The position numbers and the translations under genes are program-made. Positions 10,901-19,690 of a stretch of DNA of 64,000 nt are shown piece by piece. Below the pieces are notes generated by a model. That model was not told where the DNA came from, made no database searches, and was given only the letters and a program-made list of their open reading frames with translations. The first letter of the stretch is position 1. The number at the start of each line of letters is the position of its first letter. The stretch is taken from contig JAUIFE010000010.1 of the NCBI GenBank assembly GCA_030429565.1, positions 186,001-250,000 on the forward strand, given 5' to 3'. The DNA is from Holophagae bacterium (GTDB lineage Bacteria; Acidobacteriota; Holophagae; Acanthopleuribacterales; Acanthopleuribacteraceae).

Positions 10901-12010
10901 GGCAAGGTCGACAGCCGCGCCCTGCGCCACGCGCCCACCCCGCAAGCCGCTCCGCCCGCCGCCGTTGCGCCGCGTTATGCCACCGAAACCATCCTCGCCG
11001 AGCTCTTCAGCGCCGTCCTCGAACAACCCGTCACCGATGTGAACCGCGACTTCTTCGAGGCCGGCGGTCATTCCCTACGCGCCATGGCCCTGTTGGAACG
11101 CGTGCGCCGTCAATTCGGCCATGCGCCCAGCTTAGCCCAGCTTTTCGAGACCCCCACCGTCGCCGGCCTCGCCGCCCACCTCCGCCAACCTCAAGCTACC
11201 GTACCGCTCGCCGTGCGCCTACGTGCCGGCCGCGACCCGCACCCTTTGTTTTTCTTTCATCCCAACGGCGGCACCATCTTCTGCTACCAAGCACTCGCCC
11301 AACGCATCGACCGCGACCTGCCAGTCTACGGCATTCAAGCGCAGGGACTCGACGACGCACGTCCACCCCACGACAGCATCGCCGCCATGGCGCAAGCCTA
11401 CGCCGCCGAAATCCGCCGCATCCAACCCGAGGGCCCCTATCACCTCGCCGGCTGGTCGCTCGGCGGTCGGCTTGCCTTCGCAACCGCCCACGTTTTGGGT
11501 GCCGAACGCATTCGCTTACTGCTCATGATCGACAGCAGTGCGCCCGGCTTGGAGCAATTACCCGCCATGGACGACGACCTCGACGTGTTGTGCGGCCTAC
11601 TCGAACGCCATGTCGTGCTTGATCGCGACCACCTGCGCCGACTGTCACCCGATGCCCAACTCGACCTCATCCTCGAACAGGGTCAACGCGCCGGCGTCTT
11701 CCAACCCGAACATGGTCCGACGCGTATTCGCCGACTGTTGGCCGTACTGCGCGCCCACAGCGCCGCCGCACGTGCCTACCGTCCGGCGCCGCTGCGCTGC
11801 GACCTGCACTACATCGCCGCCGGCATCGGTTTCGACGATCCCGCCTACCTGCCCGCCGCGCGTCAGCTGGCCGCGTGGCGTCCCTACATCGACGGCCGCG
11901 TCCTCAGTACCGAAATCGCCGCCAACCATTACACCTTGTTGGAAGCACCCCAACGCGATGCCGTCGCCGCTTTCATCAATCACGCCCTGGCGCAAGGAGT
12001 CACCCCGTGA
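7985..12010 (+). CDS. Terminating NRPS module (TubC docking-C-A-PCP-TE)
   Basis: The 1341-residue protein opens with a TubC-type N-terminal docking domain (~1-52, with the RLWVESDKLRF..APKGA pattern). This pairs with the C-terminus of the upstream synthase. A condensation domain follows (~58-500, HHLVCDG ~191), then an adenylation domain (~508-970, FTSGTTGTPKG; YGASETN), a PCP (Ser1030) and a type I thioesterase (~1080-1335, GWSLGG with Ser1158, a late NHYTLL histidine). It should condense one last building block and release the product. In the adenylation A4 motif the sequence is FNVDVIF, so Asn stands where alpha-amino-acid-activating domains have Asp235. The building block may therefore not be an ordinary alpha-amino acid. 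The start codon overlaps the upstream stop by one base, and the last bases overlap the next gene. Confidence 0.95.
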   Translation: MQSLLDTVHRQGIRLWVESDKLRFDAPKGAMTPALRAQLKHHKSALVALLGGKLESEPDCYPLSPAQQRLWLLEHWHGATTLNRIDCLVRLEPPFQHDALTAAFNLLIQRHELLRMRFCTVGDQPVQRLAPFEAITIPLTDVRDRDDAETFVLRAVAADKAQPYPLAGNPPFKLHLWQVDDDDVLLHLLIHHLVCDGWSMKLLLTELQQIYRDLRAARPPQLAPAPPRYVAIDAAYRAELSGPRGRADMAYWRTQLGEAHPPPRLPEEPQPDQPTAAERTRAGRTELILNAEQTQRLHDLARAGGATPFMFLLAVVKLWAGRLSQQTVVTIGTPISGRHDLGAESVVGLFLNMLALRTDLSGNPSFRELLARVRTTTLGAMQHQRTPFEQIVAELAPARTAKHPPFFDIMLNYITLPGKPLVDSGRPAPTLPENQPHYGLSFYADERNHILRIKLVFDPTRYSEKRSHTWRDQIATLLQQVLADPGRPIASYRLPPAIQHGPAPAPHEPGLLQRLMQAGTRHADTVVLEQGARQWTFAAVLARAQHWHDALAAHAVVPGEAVALPGVRGLDMIAAMLALWQRGALLLGLDPDTPPARNAELVRLAGARFIIDLGAATLPPDLVPIRRGVPPATAVTTPPKTWPAGAAYLVFTSGTTGTPKGIIGTDAGLGHFLTWQQQRFAVNQRDRVAQLTRFNVDVIFRDICLPLLAGACCVLPPADVYPDQAWLDQTRITIAHTVPSVAHAWLRTPAPPPLAHLRLLFLAGEAVGHTLTDIWRRHAPHTQIVNLYGASETNLAKVYHPVAADPRLANQPCGTPLPGMTVRLERDGRPCGVDEPGEIIIEGPFLSLGYLDGDGHVFVRYDAQRGAYRSGDLGSIDPAGRLHFHGRRDRMCKIRGVRVEPHEVEHQLTRHHDVAEAAVLVVDQGDGPTLVAHISPAELDPAVLRRHLAACLPSAFIPQHFITWPRLPLAPGGKVDSRALRHAPTPQAAPPAAVAPRYATETILAELFSAVLEQPVTDVNRDFFEAGGHSLRAMALLERVRRQFGHAPSLAQLFETPTVAGLAAHLRQPQATVPLAVRLRAGRDPHPLFFFHPNGGTIFCYQALAQRIDRDLPVYGIQAQGLDDARPPHDSIAAMAQAYAAEIRRIQPEGPYHLAGWSLGGRLAFATAHVLGAERIRLLLMIDSSAPGLEQLPAMDDDLDVLCGLLERHVVLDRDHLRRLSPDAQLDLILEQGQRAGVFQPEHGPTRIRRLLAVLRAHSAAARAYRPAPLRCDLHYIAAGIGFDDPAYLPAARQLAAWRPYIDGRVLSTEIAANHYTLLEAPQRDAVAAFINHALAQGVTP

Positions 12011-13086
12011 ACATCAACATCATCGGCGCCGGCGCCGCCGGCCTGTTCTTCGCCCTGTACCTCAAACGACGCCGGCCCGCCGACTCGATTCACCTCTACG
12101 AAAAACACCACCGCCGCGACGCCGCCGGCTGGGGAATCCTGCTGCAGGACCGCGCCAAAGCCTACCTGGCCGAGGCCGATCCCGACCTCGCCGCCACCTT
12201 GGCACCCCATTTCTGCAAAGTACCCAACCGCGCCTTGTGTTTCCACGAGCACCGCTTCGACCACGATGCGCCGTACCACGACACCATCGCTTGCCACACC
12301 TTAATCGACCACCTGCGGCGCGCCTGTGCCGACGCCGGCGTCATCTGCCACTACCAAGCCGTTATCGACCGCACGCGCCTTGAGGATTTGCGCCAAACCG
12401 ACTTGCTCGTCGGCGCCGACGGCGTCAACAGCGTCGTGCGGCAAACTTGGGCCGCGCACTTCCAACCCAAGGTCCAGCTTAGCCGCAACCGCTACCTCTG
12501 GCTCGCCGCCGATACCCATGTCGGCGGGTTCCGGTTGGTGATCGACCGCCGCCAATTCGGCCCGCTCGCCGCCAACCTTTTCCCCTATGCCGAAGATCGC
12601 TCCAGCGTGATCATCGACATTCCCGAAACCACGTGGCGCGCCGCCGGTTTCGCGAGGATGGTCGATGACCAAGGCGCCGTCAGCCCGGCCGGGCTGGATT
12701 CACTAAACCGCGCCTTGGCACCACGCCTCGACGGAGCGCGTCTGCTGTCCCGCCAAAATCGCTGGAAACAGTACCCACAAACGCACTGTTCCGCTTGGTC
12801 CTATGAGAACGTGGTTTTGCTGGGCGACGCCGCCCATGCCTCGTTTTTCAGCAAAGGCCTCAACACCCTCGTCGCGTGGGAAGACGGCGCCGCGCTCGCC
12901 AAGCAATTGCTCCACGGCGAGGGCCCCCTCACCAAGCGCCTCAGCGACTACCACCGCAAACGGCGCGGCCGCCTGGCCGCTTACCAGCGCGGGACCCACC
13001 ACAAAAACGGGTTTTTCGAAGATTTGGAACGCGTCATCGACCTGACGCCGGACGCCCTGTTCACCTTAATTCGAGACGGAGATTAG
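12007..13086 (+). CDS. FAD-dependent monooxygenase (VioD / salicylyl-CoA hydroxylase-like)
   Basis: This 359-residue protein is a class A flavoprotein monooxygenase. It has an N-terminal Rossmann GAGAAG (residues 7-12), the GWG motif near residue 40 seen in VioD-like enzymes, a DG motif LVGADGVNS (~136-144) and a second FAD motif LLGDAAH (~272). The GTG start at 12007 was chosen over an earlier in-frame ATG because AAGGAG at 11993-11998 sits at proper distance, GTGA overlaps the NRPS stop, and the FAD motif then lies at the normal N-terminal place. It probably hydroxylates or oxidises the peptide product or an aromatic precursor. The exact substrate cannot be read from the sequence. Confidence 0.88.
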   Translation: MNINIIGAGAAGLFFALYLKRRRPADSIHLYEKHHRRDAAGWGILLQDRAKAYLAEADPDLAATLAPHFCKVPNRALCFHEHRFDHDAPYHDTIACHTLIDHLRRACADAGVICHYQAVIDRTRLEDLRQTDLLVGADGVNSVVRQTWAAHFQPKVQLSRNRYLWLAADTHVGGFRLVIDRRQFGPLAANLFPYAEDRSSVIIDIPETTWRAAGFARMVDDQGAVSPAGLDSLNRALAPRLDGARLLSRQNRWKQYPQTHCSAWSYENVVLLGDAAHASFFSKGLNTLVAWEDGAALAKQLLHGEGPLTKRLSDYHRKRRGRLAAYQRGTHHKNGFFEDLERVIDLTPDALFTLIRDGD

Positions 13087-13112
13087 GGGCGACACGCCCC
13101 GGAGGTTCAACC

Positions 13113-14285
13113 ATGCAAACACCCGGCATCAGCCGCATCACACGCGCCGGCCTCGGTGATTTCGCCACCACCTACCAAGGCAGGCAACAGCCCGTTGTCA
13201 TCACCGACCTATTCGACGGCCAACCGATCCGAGCCCTCGACAGCCTGGCCGCCATCCGCACCCTGCTCGGCGACGAGCCCGTGCGCATGCGTCCCAACTA
13301 CATTGAAACCAGTCGCCGCTCGTTGCTCGATTTCTTGCGGGGTCGACCCGTCAACATCGCCGGCGAGAGCCGCGAGGGTACGATGAACGATTTTCTGGAA
13401 TTGGCCGCGCGCGAACCCGCCAAAAACTGGATCGTCACCGAATCACCGACCAGCCCCGCCATACTGAAGGACCTCGACCTTAGCATCATCGGCGTTAACG
13501 ACACCGTCAGCGGTTACGGTAATCCCGGTCAGGTCCCGCCTACCACCGCCAATGCCATGACCTTCCTCGCCAACGCCGGCAACGCCTCCGACCTGCACAC
13601 CGACTGGGACGGCCGCGACGTGTTGCTGTACCAAGCCGTTGGCCGCAAACGCGTGACCCTGTTCCCACCTGGTGCTGCACCGCGCCTGTTACCCATCGAA
13701 ATTTTCTCGACCGTCCAGCTCAACGGCATGCCCGAGGCGCAGCGCGCCGCCTTCGTGCAATCGTTGGGCGGTTACGATTTCGTGTTGGAACTGGGCGAGA
13801 CCGTGTTCATGCCGGCTTTTTTCTGGCACCACCTGGAGTATATCGATCAGGGGATGTCGTTTAACTTCCGCTTTGGCGGCAGTAGCGATGCCCAGGTCAT
13901 GCACCTGTTAACCCATTACCACCGCGACATGTACACACAAAACCTGTGGGCGGCCTTTGTGCGCGAACCCGACGTGCCCGAGCACCGCGCCGTGATGGCG
14001 CGATTATCGGCCGCCTACGACGCCGATTACGCCAATCCGCGCGCCAAGTACCGCGCCTTATCGGCGCGCGCCGCCGACGAGTACCGCACCCTGTTCGGCG
14101 CGCGCGACGAGGCCGCACCCCATACCTGGATCCACTGCGGCGAGTTATTCGACGGCCTTTTGCACTTCACCTACCTTCGTCCCAATCCCAGCTGGAGCAA
14201 GTTCAAGCAATGGAGCTGGATCCAGAGCGAACGATGCCGCGCATTAATACGACGCCTCGCCTACCGCGTGGCTTATTGGATGTGA
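13113..14285 (+). CDS. Cupin-like JmjC-domain Fe(II)/2OG oxygenase (tailoring hydroxylase)
   Basis: The 390-residue protein fits the cupin_8/JmjC hydroxylase family. The iron-binding facial triad is visible as HTD (His162, Asp164) and a distal His at 239 or 240 in FWHHLEY. A basic residue in the GRKRVTLFPP strand between them may help bind 2-oxoglutarate. The family hydroxylates amino-acid side chains. In an NRPS operon the likely substrate is a carrier-bound residue or the released peptide. GGAGG at 13101-13105 lies 7 nt before the ATG and settles the start; the gap after the monooxygenase is 26 nt. The C-terminal ~100 residues form an extra charged helical extension of unknown role. Confidence 0.85.
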   Translation: MQTPGISRITRAGLGDFATTYQGRQQPVVITDLFDGQPIRALDSLAAIRTLLGDEPVRMRPNYIETSRRSLLDFLRGRPVNIAGESREGTMNDFLELAAREPAKNWIVTESPTSPAILKDLDLSIIGVNDTVSGYGNPGQVPPTTANAMTFLANAGNASDLHTDWDGRDVLLYQAVGRKRVTLFPPGAAPRLLPIEIFSTVQLNGMPEAQRAAFVQSLGGYDFVLELGETVFMPAFFWHHLEYIDQGMSFNFRFGGSSDAQVMHLLTHYHRDMYTQNLWAAFVREPDVPEHRAVMARLSAAYDADYANPRAKYRALSARAADEYRTLFGARDEAAPHTWIHCGELFDGLLHFTYLRPNPSWSKFKQWSWIQSERCRALIRRLAYRVAYWM

Positions 14286-14288
14286 ACC

Positions 14289-15107
14289 ATGATGAACATT
14301 GAAACGCAACTCAGCCCGCGAGACTTCCTCATCCGTTACCAAAAGGTGAAGCGGCCCGTGGTGGTCCGCGCCGTACCGGAGCTCGCCGCCCTAAGCGAAA
14401 AGTGGCAACCGGCGTATTTCGCGACGCAGGCCGGCGACACCGAGGTGATGGTCAACTACAACCGCGACGGTTTTTACGACCACATGCGCAGCGTGCGCAA
14501 CGAGGCAGTCACGCGCCAGGCCATGCCACTGCACGAGGCGCTGACCAAAATTGAAGCGGGCGAGGGCAGCTACTACTTGCAACAGCTCTCCATTGACAAA
14601 AGTTTGCCGCGAATAAAGAACGATTTGCCCGAATTGCCATGGTTGGGATTCCGCCGTTACGTCTACATCCGCAACCTGTGGATCGGCGCGGCGGGCTGCA
14701 TTACGCCGCTGCACTTCGACCACGTCCACAACTTCCTGCTCCAGGTCTCCGGCAAAAAAACGTTCGTTCTTTACCCACCGCAAGACAGCCGTTACTTGTA
14801 CGTAAACCCCAAAGTCCGCCACACCTCGATGGTTGACCTGGAGCAACCGGACCTGGACCGCCACCCGCTACTGCTGCGCACCTCGCCAATGGAAATCACC
14901 CTGGAAGCGGGCGACCTACTCTACATGCCGCCGCGCTGGTGGCACCACGTGCGCTCACTGGAAACCAACATTTCGGTCAACATTTGGTGGAACCCAAGAT
15001 TCTCGGCGGCCAACCTCCACATCCTGTGGAAGGGTTTAAAACTAAAGCTGTTCCCGCCAAAACTCCCGCCGGAACTAAGGGAAACCAAACCAACCAACGC
15101 CACCTAA
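14289..15107 (+). CDS. Second cupin-like JmjC-domain Fe(II)/2OG oxygenase
   Basis: The 272-residue protein belongs to the same superfamily as its upstream neighbour but is clearly divergent. The metal triad is His142-x-Asp144 in PLHFDH plus a distal His (219 or 220) in RWWHHVRS. GKKTFVLYPP supplies the usual 2OG-binding strand. It begins 3 nt after the previous stop and two adjacent ATG codons (14289, 14292) compete as start, with no strong ribosome site. It is the last recognisable gene of the biosynthetic operon. Together the two enzymes suggest two separate beta-hydroxylations, or hydroxylation plus further oxidation, of the peptide. Confidence 0.85.
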   Translation: MMNIETQLSPRDFLIRYQKVKRPVVVRAVPELAALSEKWQPAYFATQAGDTEVMVNYNRDGFYDHMRSVRNEAVTRQAMPLHEALTKIEAGEGSYYLQQLSIDKSLPRIKNDLPELPWLGFRRYVYIRNLWIGAAGCITPLHFDHVHNFLLQVSGKKTFVLYPPQDSRYLYVNPKVRHTSMVDLEQPDLDRHPLLLRTSPMEITLEAGDLLYMPPRWWHHVRSLETNISVNIWWNPRFSAANLHILWKGLKLKLFPPKLPPELRETKPTNAT

Positions 15108-15168
15108 ATGAATCCCCTCCGGCCTTTGAGGCAAACTGAAAGGAAGGGTCTGGTAATCCCAATCAGCT

Positions 15169-17097
15169 CTAATCGTGCTTCTCGAGAATCTGAACTTCAT
15201 CTTTTCGAAACAACCCATTTTCCGTCAATGCTTTTGCCATTCCCTCTGCATCAGAAACGAACATTAATATTTTGAGGTTCACCTTAGCCCGAGAGAATGC
15301 AACGTATGATAGATTAAAACTATTTTTCTCTTGATTTTTAGTGGGTTTACCATAAATTTTTGGCGCAAACAACTTGGAAAAACTATATTGGTTCCACCTA
15401 GCTTCTAGATCGTCATATACAACAAGGACATCTCGATATTCTTCTCCCTTTACACCATGCTGCGTACTATATGGTGTATTTTGAACTAGAAATCGAGCAT
15501 ACGCCCTCAATTCTTCTTTATCAATATTAAAAAATCCAACAGAAAGAGTTTTTTCTTTTACAGCAGCAGCTTCTTCTTCAACTTCTATAGCGTTTTCCTC
15601 TAACAACAACTGAACATCTTTTTTATACAACACAAAATCACACAACCCCTCCTGTAGTTTTCTATCATTAGGCACAACTCGATTCTCCAGACAATAAGAG
15701 TAAATATCATCAATAGATCCTCTTTGCCAAAGTGTCTCAATTCGACGCATAATTTCAGTAACTTCTTTAACAACTACTCCCACCGGAGCGCGAGCTTCTT
15801 GGATTAATTCTTTAATTCGTGGACTCCACTGAGAACACAATTCAAATGCATTTGAAAATTCATCTTGTTCAAGATACGCTAGAAGCGGATAAATAAAACC
15901 TACAAATGGCTTTAACAAGTAATGTTCTCCCTTATTAAATAAATCCTTGTCTCGTTCCGAAGCTGTACTTCCTGAAAACAGCAAGTTTAAATTGGAGAAC
16001 CCTGCTTTTCGAGCTATCATTTGCCGCGATAGAAATAAGACAACAGAATCAGCACTCTCGGTCCACCTCCACGTTTCTAAGGCCATCGTATATTTCTCAT
16101 CATTTTCAATTAACTGATCATCAGAATAACGTTTTCGATTTCCTTTACCTGGTTCAACAGGGACCAAGATACAGGAAACTGTACCGGCTATCGTTTGGTT
16201 AGCACCTGCGGGCTTTTGTTTAATATCTGTCCTAAAACAGTTCAGAAATTTAATCACTCTCTCGCTACAACGAAAATTCTCTTCTTTCTTAATTTCTCGC
16301 ACCACATCCTTTCTAACAAATGTTTGCGAACTATTGTCATAAATTTGTTGAACAGGATCCCCAAAAAGACCCAAAACAGGTCCATTCTCATCCTCGCATA
16401 GCCAGTAAAAGCATGACAACACCGAATCAAATGAGTCCTGAGCCTCATCTATAAAAATATAAGGATACATTTGACCCAACAACACCCTAAACACATCATT
16501 AGAACTGAGCACAGCAGACGCAATTTTCACCAAGTCATCATGACCAATCTCACCGTTCTCGAAGTTACTATATCTCGAATCTATATATTGAAAATCATTC
16601 CGAGTCGACAGATTCTCGAACAGGGTTTCATACTTCTTTTTTTTAAAATATAGCTTTTCAAGTTCCGACTCACAGGCAGATATCTGAATTTCAGATGAAT
16701 CCGTCTTTTCTTTGATTTCAAACAACCTGCCTTCAACCTTTTCAATTTTTTCACTATTCTTCTCAACTAGAGCCGGAAGCAAATCATTGATAATCACCTT
16801 TCCTATCTCATAAGGAAAAGTACGAACAAGCCCCCACAGAAAACCATGTATAGTTGAAACCACGAACAACTCATCATGCCCCAAACGCTCTTCAATGACA
16901 CCAACTGCACGATTAGTATAAGTAATACATACAACTTTCTGACCAGATCTCATGAATAGATCACCATTCTGATTCCTCAAGTAGTCAAGCGCTTTCACCA
17001 ATGATGTTGTTTTTCCCGATCCAGCACCAGCAACCACAGCAAAATTTATTTTTCTTTTCAAACATTCTTCTACATAGCCATCAGACGCTAGTTTCAT
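15169..17097 (-). CDS. gajB: UvrD-like superfamily 1 helicase, GajB-like component of a Gabija-like defence pair
   Basis: The 642-residue protein has the SF1A helicase motifs in order: Walker A AGAGSGKTT (residues 23-31), motif Ia TYTNRAV, Walker B IDEAQD (~216), motif III GDPVQQIY, motif IV NFRCS, motif V QHGVKGEEY and motif VI YVAFSRAK (~598). Charged helical segments are inserted after motif Ia (~110-165). In Gabija the helicase partner senses DNA ends or nucleotides and works with the OLD nuclease against phage. Its ATG overlaps the stop of the upstream nuclease gene by 4 nt, so translation is coupled. At 642 residues it is larger than the founding GajB (about 500). Base composition is far richer in A+T than the flanking genes, indicating transfer. 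Confidence 0.85.
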   Translation of the reverse strand: MKLASDGYVEECLKRKINFAVVAGAGSGKTTSLVKALDYLRNQNGDLFMRSGQKVVCITYTNRAVGVIEERLGHDELFVVSTIHGFLWGLVRTFPYEIGKVIINDLLPALVEKNSEKIEKVEGRLFEIKEKTDSSEIQISACESELEKLYFKKKKYETLFENLSTRNDFQYIDSRYSNFENGEIGHDDLVKIASAVLSSNDVFRVLLGQMYPYIFIDEAQDSFDSVLSCFYWLCEDENGPVLGLFGDPVQQIYDNSSQTFVRKDVVREIKKEENFRCSERVIKFLNCFRTDIKQKPAGANQTIAGTVSCILVPVEPGKGNRKRYSDDQLIENDEKYTMALETWRWTESADSVVLFLSRQMIARKAGFSNLNLLFSGSTASERDKDLFNKGEHYLLKPFVGFIYPLLAYLEQDEFSNAFELCSQWSPRIKELIQEARAPVGVVVKEVTEIMRRIETLWQRGSIDDIYSYCLENRVVPNDRKLQEGLCDFVLYKKDVQLLLEENAIEVEEEAAAVKEKTLSVGFFNIDKEELRAYARFLVQNTPYSTQHGVKGEEYRDVLVVYDDLEARWNQYSFSKLFAPKIYGKPTKNQEKNSFNLSYVAFSRAKVNLKILMFVSDAEGMAKALTENGLFRKDEVQILEKHD

Positions 17098-19367
17098 TTA
17101 TTTCCACCTATCCCTAATTTCTTCTCGAGCCAGTGTATGCCATCCTCAATATATCGTGGTACTTCCCATTCAAAATCCGAGGTAAGAATTCTCAAAGCAA
17201 ATTCAGTTTTCTTAAATGAATCTGATTGAATAACACTGTAGGTATCTTTTACATCATCAAACTTCACAAAGGTGTCAGCATCATACGGACTCAATCTACC
17301 GCTCCATATTTTTTCAGCATTTGCATATACAAAATCTTCTTCGAAGGTCCTAGCTAATCTATAATCATAAACACTATTATCTTTTAATTTTTCCACAACA
17401 TATGGCATTTGATAAACAACACACCTGTTTTGCTCAAGACAGCCTACCCCTAACCCTTTATCTTTTTCATACACCCTTACTTTTCCACACTTTTCCTCTT
17501 CCACAAAACAAAGCCTCTGAACAACCTTTTCTTTCAGAAAAAACCTGAGCGATTGATTTGATGTTAAAGCACCGTCCTTGCTTGGTTTACATTTTTTATT
17601 CTGGTCAGAAGGTAAAACCGAATCTATATCTGTTATAACCACATATGGCAAACCCAAAAACTCCATAACACCAGCAAAATAGTGTGCAAAAGCTCCACCA
17701 ACTTCAAGCACAGATAGGTAACAGGACTTAAGTTCAGGCGAAACTTTCTCAATCATACTCGGCAACAACATTCTTTCTGTTGCACCTTCAACAAGGATTG
17801 CTGCATCCGCAAAAAAGAGATCACAATGATTGAGCTTAAAATATTTAAGAAGAAAATGTCGCTCTTCAGAACCTATTCTTTTTATCAACTCTTTGTTCTT
17901 CCTTGAGCTCCCCTCTCTTTTAAGCAGATCATTCTTTGTCTCTTCTCCCTTCAACCAAACTAAACTATTCACTTCGCTAATATTTGAGTTTTTAGCCCCT
18001 GGTAGATTACATCTTTTGAAATACCTCACTTTTTCAAAATCAACGGCATCCAGAATATGTGATGAGTGAGTTGAAATTATAAACTGCGTTGGTATACCAC
18101 TCTTATGGCTAACAACTCTTTTAGAACCCTCCTCAACACCTTGTTGTCGCGGGATCTCTTTCTCCTTAACTCCATTTTCACTACTAATATCACGAAGATC
18201 CCTTGACTCGAATACCTCACCTCCTGGTACCTCCGGCTCACGCTCATCTTCACCATTAACCAATCCTGCCACTACCTCCCATATATTCTTAATAAAGACT
18301 TGTTGGACCTGTGAATGCAAGTGAACTTCCGGCTCCTCAATAAGGATAACATGACACAATGGACGATCTACTTTTGTATTAAACCACTGATAGTAACAAT
18401 TACTTACCTGCAAAGACATAAAAAGCAAATTCTTGAACCCCAGACCATTATATGCTTCAGGGAGCTCATGGCCTAAATCCTGATCCACATAAAGCAAAGT
18501 TGTCCCTCCTCTAAGCAAGGATTCAGGAACCAGGGAACTAACAATACGCAATTGTCGATCCTTAACCGAGGGAACACCAAGACGTTCAATAACTCTCATT
18601 ATAGGATCAAACTGCTTACCATAATGAGCAGTAAGACTGGTGTTATTGTGTTCTAAAACTCTCTTTGCTTCTTCGCTACCTTCAAGCTCCTCTAGGTTAT
18701 TTCGATAAAACTCAGAAAAGACCGCCGAGAGCCTGTTACCACGAGAAATTTCTTGATCGTCCATATTTCTCTGAGCGTCAACATAATCCACTCGAATAAT
18801 CGAAGATAACAACCGCCTCGCTTCATCCGGTGGGAGCGAAATAAGTCGATCTTCTCCTTCGCCTTCAAAATCTATTTTATAGTATTTAAGAACAAAATGT
18901 CGCTTCATATGCGCTGGAAACCCTAAAAATTGACTCAAAGTCTTTCGATCTTCTTTAGGAACCTTTTCATATTCACAAACAAGTTTATCAAAATTTTTAA
19001 CTTCTAAGCTAATACGCAATCCAACTCGTATAACCCCTCGATTGTCAGGCACGGGAATTCGAGTCAACAGTCCAAAAACTCGCCCTCCATCTTCTTCACA
19101 GTTTAAGTCGAATCCAAGTTCAATATAGGATTCAGGAATTAGTGCAACGTCCCGCTTAGCATAAGCCTCAGAAAATCCATCCATTGAATACACATTAAAA
19201 TCGTATATCTTAAAATCTTGACCACTAACAAACACCTTAAAACCTGAAATTACTGATGTTTTACCACTATTATTTGGTCCAGCAAAAAGAGTTTCCCTTT
19301 CTCCGACCTCAATGCACACATCTTTAAATCGACGAAAATTAACTAACCGAACTGAAGAAAGTCTCAC
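17094..19367 (-). CDS. gajA: OLD-family ATPase/TOPRIM endonuclease, GajA-like component of a Gabija-like defence pair
   Basis: The 757-residue protein carries an ABC-type ATPase split by inserts: Walker A GPNNSGKTS (30-38), a short signature YNGLGFKNL, Walker B LIEEPEVHLHS (~343) and an H-loop ISTHSSHI (~430). A C-terminal TOPRIM domain follows, with LVEGATE (~527) and the acidic TDIDS (~580). This is the layout of class 2 OLD nucleases, which pair with a UvrD helicase in Gabija. The GTG start is supported by CCTCC on the + strand at 19373-19377, an ideal ribosome site 5 nt away. It is longer than the founding GajA (about 580 residues), largely through an insert of charged residues between Walker B and the H-loop (~360-420). 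It is AT-rich compared with its neighbours. Confidence 0.87.
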   Translation of the reverse strand: MRLSSVRLVNFRRFKDVCIEVGERETLFAGPNNSGKTSVISGFKVFVSGQDFKIYDFNVYSMDGFSEAYAKRDVALIPESYIELGFDLNCEEDGGRVFGLLTRIPVPDNRGVIRVGLRISLEVKNFDKLVCEYEKVPKEDRKTLSQFLGFPAHMKRHFVLKYYKIDFEGEGEDRLISLPPDEARRLLSSIIRVDYVDAQRNMDDQEISRGNRLSAVFSEFYRNNLEELEGSEEAKRVLEHNNTSLTAHYGKQFDPIMRVIERLGVPSVKDRQLRIVSSLVPESLLRGGTTLLYVDQDLGHELPEAYNGLGFKNLLFMSLQVSNCYYQWFNTKVDRPLCHVILIEEPEVHLHSQVQQVFIKNIWEVVAGLVNGEDEREPEVPGGEVFESRDLRDISSENGVKEKEIPRQQGVEEGSKRVVSHKSGIPTQFIISTHSSHILDAVDFEKVRYFKRCNLPGAKNSNISEVNSLVWLKGEETKNDLLKREGSSRKNKELIKRIGSEERHFLLKYFKLNHCDLFFADAAILVEGATERMLLPSMIEKVSPELKSCYLSVLEVGGAFAHYFAGVMEFLGLPYVVITDIDSVLPSDQNKKCKPSKDGALTSNQSLRFFLKEKVVQRLCFVEEEKCGKVRVYEKDKGLGVGCLEQNRCVVYQMPYVVEKLKDNSVYDYRLARTFEEDFVYANAEKIWSGRLSPYDADTFVKFDDVKDTYSVIQSDSFKKTEFALRILTSDFEWEVPRYIEDGIHWLEKKLGIGGNK

Positions 19368-19690
19368 TTCTACCTCCAGAATCTTAACTTTTTACTCATA
19401 ATACACATCATCTCTCTTGCTCCTATCACAACCCACACATGAGCATATTCAGGCCGACAAAGCAATTTTTCCTTTTAGGAAAATACGTACTAGAATGCCT
19501 CAGTGTATTTTATCCACATAGATATAATATTTACAACCGATAAAATCACCAACTCACCTTAACCGCCACAACACCCTTTCACCTTTTGTAAAAGTTTCTA
19601 GCTCATCACAAACAACCACTTATCTTCCTAAGTCAAGCAAGGCTAAAAAGAGAGAATTACTTCCGTTTTTCGAATGCGGAAACCTAAACT
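19368..19690. promoter_or_regulatory. AT-rich leader upstream of the gajAB-like pair, with a small hairpin
   Basis: No gene is seen here. On the minus strand, TTGTAA followed 17 nt later by ATAAAA (about 19510-19540) is a weak candidate for a vegetative promoter. A perfect inverted repeat (TTTTCC, 5-nt loop, GGAAAA) lies at 19467-19483 between that site and the start codon and could be an operator or an RNA hairpin. The AT-rich composition of the defence genes extends to about 19690, which marks the likely island edge. Confidence 0.3.

Noticed and set aside
15169..19367. Other OLD/TOPRIM defence systems such as PARIS
   Set aside because: PARIS separates the ATPase and TOPRIM parts and has no UvrD helicase. 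Here one protein holds both and the partner has complete SF1 helicase motifs.
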